A stretch of DNA of 5,352 nucleotides, from contig CANHWS010000234.1 in NCBI GenBank assembly GCA_947464365.1, positions 1 to 5,352 of the forward strand, read 5' to 3'. The first letter of the stretch is position 1. The number at the start of each line of letters is the position of its first letter. Both the position numbers and the translations under genes were made by a program. The stretch comes from Cytophagaceae bacterium. GTDB taxonomy: Bacteria; Bacteroidota; Bacteroidia; Cytophagales; Flexibacteraceae. Of this stretch, positions 1 to 5,352 are shown in pieces. The notes under the pieces were generated by a model, which did no database searches, was not told where the DNA came from, and worked only from the letters and a program-made list of their open reading frames with translations.

Positions 1-814
1 GTTCTGTGGTTTGACAATAAGACACTACCCATTGACAAAGTGCCAGGGTACTGATTAGCGTTGGGTTGTGCAGCCCATTTTTGGCCCTGACATATTGCCT
101 AGATGTAGCCGAACCTGTCAACTTTCGCCGTAGTGTAAGGCATTCATCCAGAAAATGAAAGTCATAACCACAGACTACAAACTTTAGGAAGATCGGTAGG
201 TCCTCATAAACATAACTCGTATCAAATCCGCCAACAACAAGCCAAGCATCTGTACGGTACATCACGCTAGGGGCACAGATATGGTTATACTGAAGCAACA
301 TACTCAGCTGGTCTTGCGGGGCTGCTCGCCTAAGGTTCAAAAGACGACCTTGGTACCAATTTCCCAAAGGATGACCTTCAGCATCTATCATCAAGGCATC
401 GGTATAGACCATTGCCACTTCCTTGGCTTGAGGGCTTTGTGAGGCCGCAAAGCACTCCACCTGCCTCTCTACCCTTGTCGGCACCATCATGTCATCCGCT
501 GATAGGTCTATCAGGTACTTTCCTTTGATGATACCATTAGCATGGGCAAAAGCCTTCGTCATGCCCAGATTATTGGGCAGCAATATCATTTCTGGTTCTG
601 GGAACCTAGTTTGACTCTGTACCCATTGCTTGATAATAACTCCACATCCGTCCTTACTACCGTCGTCAATGATGATGAGCTGAAGGGTAGGGTAGGTTTG
701 CATCATGACAGAGTCAAGGGCCTTGGTTACATAGGCTGCTTGCTCGTAGCATAACACCACGACAGTCACCAAAGGGGGGTCTGTTACAACAAAATGTGGT
801 TCGGATATGCCCAT
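1..814 (-). CDS. Family 2 glycosyltransferase (GT-A fold), 3' end beyond the window
   Basis: Predicted to transfer a sugar from a nucleotide-sugar donor onto a growing glycan at the cytoplasmic face of the membrane; donor and acceptor cannot be told from sequence. Translating the complement from ATG at 814-812 gives 271 open codons to the window edge. Residues 15-23 (LVTVVVLCY) form the first beta strand of a GT2 fold. IIIDDGSKDG at 47-56 is the nucleotide-binding motif with the Asp pair. LSADD at 104-108 stands where the metal-binding DxD motif lies, and GGFD (195-198) with YEDLP (203-207) supplies the acidic pair usual for the catalytic base. No membrane segment is seen in the visible part. 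The start is set by an in-frame TGA upstream, with no earlier ATG, and by the fold beginning about 14 residues in. It is transcribed away from the ABC-F gene. Six of its 11 Arg codons are AGG, against 6 of 29 in the ABC-F gene. The family is certain; the pathway (capsule, O-antigen or protein glycan) is unknown. Confidence 0.93.
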   Translation of the reverse strand, partial: MGISEPHFVVTDPPLVTVVVLCYEQAAYVTKALDSVMMQTYPTLQLIIIDDGSKDGCGVIIKQWVQSQTRFPEPEMILLPNNLGMTKAFAHANGIIKGKYLIDLSADDMMVPTRVERQVECFAASQSPQAKEVAMVYTDALMIDAEGHPLGNWYQGRLLNLRRAAPQDQLSMLLQYNHICAPSVMYRTDAWLVVGGFDTSYVYEDLPIFLKFVVCGYDFHFLDECLTLRRKLTGSATSRQYVRAKNGLHNPTLISTLALCQWVVSYCQTTE

Positions 815-819
815 AGGCT

Positions 820-827
820 CAAAATTA
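820..827 (-). promoter_or_regulatory. Possible Bacteroidota -7 box for the glycosyltransferase gene
   Basis: Read on the minus strand this is TAATTTTG, an exact match to TAnnTTTG. It ends only 5 bases before the ATG at 814, so the transcript would begin at or very near the start codon. No TTTG-like -33 element lies at the usual distance. The gene needs a promoter within this short divergent gap or upstream inside the ABC-F gene, but this box could be a chance match in AT-rich sequence. Confidence 0.35.
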
Positions 828-859
828 ACTTCGTTCGTGACCTTTGGGTATTTAAGCCG

Positions 860-867
860 TACTTTTG
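860..867 (+). promoter_or_regulatory. Probable Bacteroidota -7 box for the ABC-F/mreC/mreD unit
   Basis: TACTTTTG matches TAnnTTTG exactly and lies 21 bases before the GTG start at 889. Transcription would begin near 874 and leave a leader of about 15 bases. The -33 element is weak: TTCG at 834-837 is at an acceptable distance (22 bases), while the better TTTG at 843-846 is too close (13 bases). The 74-base gap to the divergent glycosyltransferase gene leaves little other room for a promoter. Confidence 0.5.
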
Positions 868-888
868 TAGCCAAATTTTGTCAGCCGC

Positions 889-2802
889 GTGATCTCTATC
901 AACAATATTGACTTCCATTTCGGAAGCAGGACGCTATACGAAGGTGCCTCTCTCCATATCAAACCGAAAGACCGCATCGGCCTTATCGGTGCTAACGGTA
1001 CAGGCAAGTCAACCCTCTTGCGGATGATTACAGGCGAATATTTGCCTGATGCTGGATCCATCTCTAAGGCCAAAGATTGCACCATAGGTTTCTTAAATCA
1101 GGATCTGCTCAGCTACCAAAGTGATGACAGCATCTTGTTAGTAGCCATGCAGGCTTTCGAACGGGCATTGATCGTCCATGACGAAATTGAGGCCATTCTG
1201 CACAAAATGGAGGAGGAGTATTCAGACGAATTGTTGGATAAACTTACTAGCCTTCAAGAAGAGTATGACCACCTAGATGGCTATACCCTCCAGAGCCGTG
1301 CTGAAGAAATACTTGAGGGTCTGGGTTTCAATACCAATGACCTTCAGCGTCCCCTACGGACCTTTTCGGGTGGATGGCGGATGCGTGTAATGTTAGCCAA
1401 GCTCTTGCTCCAGAAGCCAAGCCTACTGATGCTGGATGAGCCGACTAACCACCTTGACTTACCATCCATCAAGTGGATTGAGGAATACATTGAAGACTAT
1501 GAGGGCGCCATCATTGTGGTCTCCCATGATAGAGCTTTCCTTGACAACGTCGTGACCAGCATTGCTGAGGTACAAGGAGGTAAGATTAATGAGTACGCTG
1601 GCAACTACTCCTTCTATGTAGAAGAAAAAGCTGAACGAGCCGAGATCCAGAAAAATGCCTTTGCTAATCAGCAGAGCATGATTAGGCAGAGCGAACGCTT
1701 CATTGAACGCTTCAAAGCCAAGGCCAGTAAAAGCCGTCAGGTCCAGAGCCGTGTCAAGATGCTTGATCGCATTGACATGATCGAGGACGTGGTTGATGCC
1801 ACTGCCAGGGTCAACTTCAAGTTTACTTTTGCCACTCAAAGCGGTCGCCATGTGGCTGAGCTCGAGAATGTCTCGAAGGCTTATGGTGACCTCCAGATCT
1901 TGAAGAATACCACAGCCAGGATCGAGCGGGGGGACAAAATTGCCCTTATCGGAGCTAACGGACGTGGCAAAAGCACCATGCTCCGGATAGTCAATGGATC
2001 TGAGCCCATCTCGGGAGAGCGTAAACTAGGCCATAATGTCAACATGAGCCTCTTTGCACAGCACCAGTTAGAAGCCTTAAACGTGGACAACTCCATGCTC
2101 GAGGAGCTCAAGCAGGCCGGCTCCGCCAAAACTGAGATGGAGCTCAGGGGTATCCTTGGTTGCTTTTTGTTCAGCAGTGATGATGTTTTCAAAAAAATCA
2201 AGGTCCTGTCTGGTGGTGAAAAGAGCCGCGTGGCATTGGCCAAAACGCTAATCTCTGAGTCCAATTTCCTGCTGCTTGACGAACCAACTAACCACCTTGA
2301 CATGGTTTCGGTCAACATCCTGATCCAGGCCCTGCAGCAATATGAAGGTACCTTCTTGGTAGTTAGTCACGACAGGTTCTTTGTGGCTAACATCGCCAAC
2401 AAAATCTGGTACATCGAGGATCAAGAGATCAAACAATACCCAGGCACCTACGAAGAATACGAAGTCTGGCAAGAAGAGCGCGCCAAATCCCAAAAGGACA
2501 ATCCAGCCCCTGTAGTGGCCAAACCTGTCAAACAAACCTTGACCGCCGCCCAAGCTGACGAAAACGCCAAACAACTTCGCAAGGTCAAACTTGATACACT
2601 TGATACCGAAAAGGCCATTTCCAAATCCGAGCAAGAGCTCAAGCAGCTAACCGAGGACCTGACCAAACCGAGTGTCTATCAAGACATCGCGAAGGCCAAG
2701 CAAACCCAACAAGCTATAACTAAAAAACAGGCCGAGCTCCAGTCCTTGATGGATAAATGGGAGGACCTTATGGCCCGTACCTCTGATCTGGAAAGTGCCT
2801 AA
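889..2802 (+). CDS. ABC-F family ATPase with two ATP-binding domains, predicted ribosome-associated
   Basis: A soluble tandem ATPase of the ABC-F family, whose characterised members (EttA, Uup, antibiotic-resistance types) act at the ribosomal exit site rather than in transport; no membrane domain is seen here. In 637 residues, domain 1 has Walker A GANGTGKST at 34-42, signature FSGGWRMR at 159-166, Walker B with DEPTNHLD at 183-190 and the SHDR switch at 212-215. The interdomain linker, rich in charged residues, spans about 232-312. Domain 2 has GANGRGKST at 355-363, LSGGEKSR at 440-447, DEPTNHLD at 464-471 and SHDR at 493-496. A proline- and lysine-rich stretch leads to a C-terminal coiled coil at about 555-630. 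All catalytic residues are present. The start is GTG: the frame has a TAG at 868-870 and no ATG between, and VISINNIDFHFG fits the family's usual N terminus. It probably shares its transcript with mreC, 68 bases on. Subfamily is not settled; it looks like a housekeeping member, not clearly a resistance protein. Confidence 0.95.
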   Translation: MISINNIDFHFGSRTLYEGASLHIKPKDRIGLIGANGTGKSTLLRMITGEYLPDAGSISKAKDCTIGFLNQDLLSYQSDDSILLVAMQAFERALIVHDEIEAILHKMEEEYSDELLDKLTSLQEEYDHLDGYTLQSRAEEILEGLGFNTNDLQRPLRTFSGGWRMRVMLAKLLLQKPSLLMLDEPTNHLDLPSIKWIEEYIEDYEGAIIVVSHDRAFLDNVVTSIAEVQGGKINEYAGNYSFYVEEKAERAEIQKNAFANQQSMIRQSERFIERFKAKASKSRQVQSRVKMLDRIDMIEDVVDATARVNFKFTFATQSGRHVAELENVSKAYGDLQILKNTTARIERGDKIALIGANGRGKSTMLRIVNGSEPISGERKLGHNVNMSLFAQHQLEALNVDNSMLEELKQAGSAKTEMELRGILGCFLFSSDDVFKKIKVLSGGEKSRVALAKTLISESNFLLLDEPTNHLDMVSVNILIQALQQYEGTFLVVSHDRFFVANIANKIWYIEDQEIKQYPGTYEEYEVWQEERAKSQKDNPAPVVAKPVKQTLTAAQADENAKQLRKVKLDTLDTEKAISKSEQELKQLTEDLTKPSVYQDIAKAKQTQQAITKKQAELQSLMDKWEDLMARTSDLESA

Positions 2803-2834
2803 TCTGATCCCTTCATAATCACCACCTAAACTAA

Positions 2835-2852
2835 GGGCAGCAACACCTGCCC
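2835..2852 (+). other. Small GC-rich hairpin in the ABC-F/mreC gap
   Basis: GGGCAG (2835-2840) and CTGCCC (2847-2852) form a perfect 6-base-pair stem with a 6-base loop. The stem ends 18 bases before the mreC start. No T-run follows (the next bases are CAAACAAC), so it does not look like an intrinsic terminator. It could affect message stability or mreC translation, or it may be chance. Confidence 0.35.
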
Positions 2853-2870
2853 CAAACAACACGAGACCTG

Positions 2871-3764
2871 ATGGGAGGCTTATTTGTCTTTTTGTATCAA
2901 ATCAGGAACCTACTGGTGTTCCTCCTACTTGAGGTGATCTGTGGGTACATTATCGTGTCCAACAACCAGTTTCAAGGTGTTATCTGGATGCACTCGTCCA
3001 ACGCGGTTGTAGGCCGTACAATGGAGCTCAACAACGAGGTCTATTCCTACTTTGACCTCGCGAACCAGAACGAAAAACTAGCCCTGGAAAATGCCCAATT
3101 GCGTCAACTTATTAATAAACGTGAGCTCCAGATGCAAGGCCTCGTGGTTGACACCCTGAGCAGCAAAATGCTCGATACCTTGGGTGGTACTAGGGCAAAC
3201 AAATTCCAGTACCTCGTAGCCAAGGTTGTCAGCAACAGTATTAATAACCTCAACAACTACATGACCCTTGACAAAGGCACTGCCGATGGCCTTAGGCCAG
3301 GGATGGGTGTCGTGTCACCAACGGGGATTGTTGGCAAGGTTTTGCTTTGCTCTGAGCACTATAGCACCGTCAACTCTTTGCTGCATACTCGCTTTACACC
3401 TGCGGTGGCAATCAAGGGTAGCAATGCCACCGGTATCTTGCAATGGAAAGGACAAGACCCCAAGATTATCAACTTGGCTTATATCGCCCGGCACCTAAAG
3501 CCCAAAGTAGGGGATACCGTCCTGACCAGTAATACCAGTGATATCTTCCCAGCAGATCTACCAGTAGGGCGGATTAAGCAGGTACGGATCAATGACAATG
3601 CCACGTTTTATGACATCACTGTCGATCTTAGCACGGATTTCAGTACGATCGGTTTTGTTTATCTGATCGACAACCAACTGCAGAAGGAGAAGGACCAGTT
3701 GGAGCAAAAAACAAAAACTGAGTTTGCCACCGAGCCTGAGCAAAAGTCTAAAACCAAGCCCTGA
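2871..3764 (+). CDS. mreC: Rod shape-determining protein MreC
   Basis: MreC is a membrane-anchored periplasmic scaffold of the elongasome. It links MreB and MreD to the RodA/PBP2 peptidoglycan synthase and activates the latter. The 297 residues show a short N terminus, one membrane segment at about 12-30, and a coiled coil at about 55-88 (LANQNEKLALENAQLRQL region), which serves dimerisation in the family. The beta-rich MreC core runs from about 113 to 268. It carries the family pattern NYMTLDKGTADGLRPGMGVV (129-148), followed by GIVGKV (152-157) and EHYSTVNSLL (162-171). The tail after 268 is charged, rich in Lys, Glu and Gln, and likely disordered. ATG 2871 places the membrane segment where it belongs. 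There is no Shine-Dalgarno sequence. The ABC-F gene lies 68 bases upstream with no promoter match between, and mreD starts 14 bases after the stop, so the pair is surely co-transcribed. Unusually, mreB is not the upstream neighbour. Confidence 0.94.
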   Translation: MGGLFVFLYQIRNLLVFLLLEVICGYIIVSNNQFQGVIWMHSSNAVVGRTMELNNEVYSYFDLANQNEKLALENAQLRQLINKRELQMQGLVVDTLSSKMLDTLGGTRANKFQYLVAKVVSNSINNLNNYMTLDKGTADGLRPGMGVVSPTGIVGKVLLCSEHYSTVNSLLHTRFTPAVAIKGSNATGILQWKGQDPKIINLAYIARHLKPKVGDTVLTSNTSDIFPADLPVGRIKQVRINDNATFYDITVDLSTDFSTIGFVYLIDNQLQKEKDQLEQKTKTEFATEPEQKSKTKP

Positions 3765-3778
3765 TAGCCCCCTCATCC

Positions 3779-4303
3779 ATGTCTCTAGCTGGTTATTTGC
3801 GTACGCTTTGGTACGTTATTATGTTTACAGCCTTGCAGGTGATCGTGTTCCGCAACTTTTCGTTGTGGAGTACTGGGTTCTGTTTTGCCTATGTGGGGTC
3901 TATACTCTTGCTTCCGCTTGAGGCTAGTGCGCTCTTGATCATGATCGCTGCATTCGGCATCGGGCTGCTAACAGATATGTTCTATAACACGCCAGGGATG
4001 CATGCGGCCTTGTCCGTTTTAGTGGCATTTTTGCGCATCACGAGCATCAAGATTCTAACTCCAGCTGGTGGCTACGAAGGTGACACAGAGGTCTCAGTTG
4101 GGGCTAGGGGTGCCAACTGGTACTTTAGGTACATGACCCCCCTGATTTTTATCCATCACCTTGGCTTGTTCGCACTAGAGTATGCAGACCTCGGCAGTTT
4201 GCACATTGTACTTATTAATGCTGTTGTTAGTACGCCTATCACATTAGGTATCATCTTTGGTTTGCAGCAGGTTATTGGCTTCAGATCTGGCAGCATTCGA
4301 TAG
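3779..4303 (+). CDS. mreD: Rod shape-determining protein MreD
   Basis: MreD is the polytopic inner-membrane partner of MreC in the elongasome. This 174-residue protein has the usual family size. It is strongly hydrophobic, with likely membrane segments at about 11-24, 33-46, 49-66, 75-92, 117-133 and 139-163. The conserved centre GIGLLTDMFYNTPGMHA (60-76) matches the family pattern in which an Asp follows a Gly/Leu stretch at the end of a helix. The IHHLGLFALE stretch (125-134) resembles Bacteroidota MreD. A hydrophilic loop with several charged residues lies at about 94-113. Identification rests on size, topology, the central motif and its place 14 bases after mreC; MreD is poorly conserved, so position counts for much. 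No Shine-Dalgarno sequence precedes the ATG. Bacteroidota often continue with mrdA (PBP2) and rodA after mreD; here a 244-base spacer and a DUF349 gene follow instead. Confidence 0.9.
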   Translation: MSLAGYLRTLWYVIMFTALQVIVFRNFSLWSTGFCFAYVGSILLLPLEASALLIMIAAFGIGLLTDMFYNTPGMHAALSVLVAFLRITSIKILTPAGGYEGDTEVSVGARGANWYFRYMTPLIFIHHLGLFALEYADLGSLHIVLINAVVSTPITLGIIFGLQQVIGFRSGSIR

Positions 4304-4450
4304 CCAAAGCTTCGTTCTTGCCACATCAGAGTAGAGGCCCTTTAGTAGGGATTTGGTTAAAACTTGATAATTTTCATTGGTTTACACAACCATTTGCCCA
4401 ATTTTGTTGTCTATAGAGTAAATAATTGGCTATATAACACTGCCAATATT

Positions 4451-4478
4451 TTTGTTTTCGTAATTATCTCTACCTTTG
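4451..4478 (+). promoter_or_regulatory. Bacteroidota-type promoter for the DUF349 gene
   Basis: TACCTTTG at 4471-4478 matches TAnnTTTG exactly. TTTG at 4451-4454 matches the -33 element, with 16 bases between, slightly shorter than the usual 17-23. This is the only place in the window where both elements are present at near-normal spacing. The start would fall near 4485, giving a leader of about 60 bases to the ATG at 4548. Confidence 0.5.
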
Positions 4479-4533
4479 AACAAGTACTGAAACGGAGTCC
4501 ATGGCTCCCGGATCAGTGGTTTTACATGGTTAA

Positions 4534-4541
4534 CACTTTTG
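4534..4541 (+). promoter_or_regulatory. Weak second -7-like box next to the DUF349 start codon
   Basis: CACTTTTG differs from TAnnTTTG at one fixed position and ends 6 bases before the ATG at 4548. If used, the transcript would be leaderless or nearly so. The spacing resembles that of the box before the glycosyltransferase start. It is weaker than the upstream candidate at 4451-4478. Confidence 0.2.
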
Positions 4542-4547
4542 CGTTGT

Positions 4548-5352
4548 ATGCAAAGCGATCTCGAACAAAACACCAGCACCGAATACGGGTATGTCAAGGA
4601 AGGTAAAGTTTACCTCAAGGCCTATGCCACGTATCCTGACCGCCAAATAGGCGAAGTCAAGACAACCAACGAAGAAGCCCTAGCCTACTTCATCCGCCGA
4701 TTTGAGTTCATCACAGGCAAGGTAGAAGCACTTTTGGCGGACATCGAAGGGGCCCTAAACAAGGGCTCTTATCTGATGAAGCTCCTCCATATGCGAGGTC
4801 AGCTTGAGCAGTACGATGCCATCGGTGATTTCATGCCTCTCTTCCATAAGCTCGACGAAGCCGAAGACAGTATCCGTGGCCTCATTGACCAGAATCGGGT
4901 CAAGAACTACGAAATCAAACAGGCTTTGTTACAAGAGTGGCGAGACAACCTGACGGAAATAAAGGATTGGATGGAGGCGTCAGCCAAGGCCAAAGAAATC
5001 CGTGAAAAGTGGCTCAAGACTGGCTCAGTAGCTAAAGAGCATGAAGCAGAGATTGAAGGTGCCTTTGACGAAGAGCTAAATATCTTTTTCCAGACACGTA
5101 AGGTCTATTTTGACGAGCGCCAACGCATCATGATGGAGCGAGTCGAAAAATACGACAAGATCACACAGGCCGCACGTGCACTGGCAGCACCAGACCAAAA
5201 CCCTTGGCATAGCTACAAGGCACTTAATAACCTAGCAGAGGATTGGAAAGCAGTCGGTCCTGTTCCTAAAGTCCACTTCGAGCCGCTGATCAAGCAGTTT
5301 AAGCAATACAAGCGCAGCATCATGTATGCGCTCAAGAAACAGCGTCTTGAAA
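4548..5352 (+). CDS. DUF349 domain protein, 3' end beyond the window
   Basis: The frame from ATG 4548 is open for 268 codons to the right edge. The visible part is highly charged and mostly helical, with no signal peptide or membrane segment, so it is probably cytoplasmic. An N-terminal strand-like segment (about 13-35, YGYVKEGKVYLKAY onward) is followed by long helices at about 40-145. Two DUF349-like units can be seen. The first has EIREKWLKTGSVAKEHEAEI (150-169) followed by a Phe-rich helix (DEELNIFFQTRKVYF). The second has LAEDWKAVGPVPKVHFEPL (229-247) followed by IKQFKQYKRSI. Both follow the DUF349 pattern of Trp, a short GxV turn, then a helix ending in Phe and basic residues. More units may lie beyond the edge. 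No biochemical function is established for the family. The start is the first ATG after an in-frame TGA at 4488-4490, and no Shine-Dalgarno sequence precedes it. It probably has its own promoter rather than being part of the mreCD transcript. Confidence 0.87.
   Translation, partial: MQSDLEQNTSTEYGYVKEGKVYLKAYATYPDRQIGEVKTTNEEALAYFIRRFEFITGKVEALLADIEGALNKGSYLMKLLHMRGQLEQYDAIGDFMPLFHKLDEAEDSIRGLIDQNRVKNYEIKQALLQEWRDNLTEIKDWMEASAKAKEIREKWLKTGSVAKEHEAEIEGAFDEELNIFFQTRKVYFDERQRIMMERVEKYDKITQAARALAAPDQNPWHSYKALNNLAEDWKAVGPVPKVHFEPLIKQFKQYKRSIMYALKKQRLE

Larger units (their letters stand above)
4304..4547. other. Non-coding spacer with AT-rich core between mreD and the DUF349 gene
   Basis: Positions 4361-4480 are about 28% G+C by hand count, far below the flanking genes. 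The spacer holds short inverted repeats: TGGTT (4378-4382) with AACCA (4388-4392), and CCAATT with AATTGG about 20 bases apart between roughly 4398 and 4429. It also holds a promoter candidate at 4451-4478. CCCT (4338-4341) and AGGG (4347-4350) make only a 4-pair stem followed by ATTTGGTT, so no convincing terminator for the mreCD unit is seen. No supported gene lies here. Confidence 0.6.

Noticed and set aside
542..754. Plus-strand open frame of 70 codons
   Set aside because: It lies wholly inside the minus-strand glycosyltransferase gene, opposite its GT2 nucleotide-binding motif, and its translation resembles nothing.
1459..2666. Several minus-strand open frames of 72-145 codons
   Set aside because: They are antisense to the intact ABC-F gene, whose motifs are all in place, and have low-complexity translations typical of shadows.
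2647..2862. Minus-strand open frame of 71 codons across the end of the ABC-F gene
   Set aside because: Antisense mostly to the coiled-coil coding end, with no recognisable protein and no promoter.
3268..3776. Small open frames on both strands within mreC
   Set aside because: They overlap the MreC core coding sequence in other frames and have no family features.
3724..3921. Plus-strand open frame spanning the mreC-mreD junction
   Set aside because: It is an out-of-frame reading of the mreC tail and mreD start; both real genes are intact.
4338..4350. Stem CCCT/AGGG after mreD as a terminator
   Set aside because: Only four base pairs and followed by ATTTGGTT rather than a T-run.
4364..4606. 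Plus-strand open frame of 80 codons with a TTG start in the AT-rich spacer
   Set aside because: It overlaps the DUF349 start by 59 bases in another frame, begins with TTG and has no recognisable family; its aromatic and hydrophobic content follows from AT-rich DNA.
1..5352. CRISPR array, insertion sequence, tRNA or rRNA
   Set aside because: Nearly all sequence is accounted for by intact genes, and I saw no direct repeat series, terminal inverted repeats with a transposase, or RNA gene signature.

Overview
The window most likely comes from the chromosome of a Bacteroidota bacterium. Four things point there. No gene has a Shine-Dalgarno sequence before its start. Matches to the Bacteroidota sigma-70 -7 box (TAnnTTTG) lie in the gaps before genes. 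MreC and MreD are the divergent forms seen in this phylum. The ABC-F protein and the DUF349 protein also read like Bacteroidota family members. I cannot place it below phylum. Base composition is close to half G+C by eye, apart from one AT-rich spacer.

Layout. A family 2 glycosyltransferase gene lies on the minus strand and runs off the left edge (its start is at 814). After a 74-base divergent gap come three plus-strand genes that look like one transcription unit: an ABC-F ATPase with a GTG start (889-2802), mreC (2871-3764) and mreD (3779-4303). A 244-base spacer follows, with a markedly AT-rich core and the best promoter candidate in the window. Last is a plus-strand DUF349 gene (from 4548) that runs off the right edge. 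The glycosyltransferase and DUF349 reading frames were translated by hand and are open to the window edges.

Function. MreC and MreD are membrane parts of the elongasome, which directs lateral cell-wall synthesis. The ABC-F ATPase is predicted to act on ribosomes. The glycosyltransferase probably works on surface polysaccharide or glycan. The DUF349 protein has no assigned function. The set is mostly housekeeping. I found no CRISPR array, mobile element, tRNA, rRNA or clear new multi-gene system. The points worth a second look are the mreCD pair lying apart from mreB, mrdA and rodA; -7-like boxes almost touching start codons; and the AT-rich spacer before the DUF349 gene.
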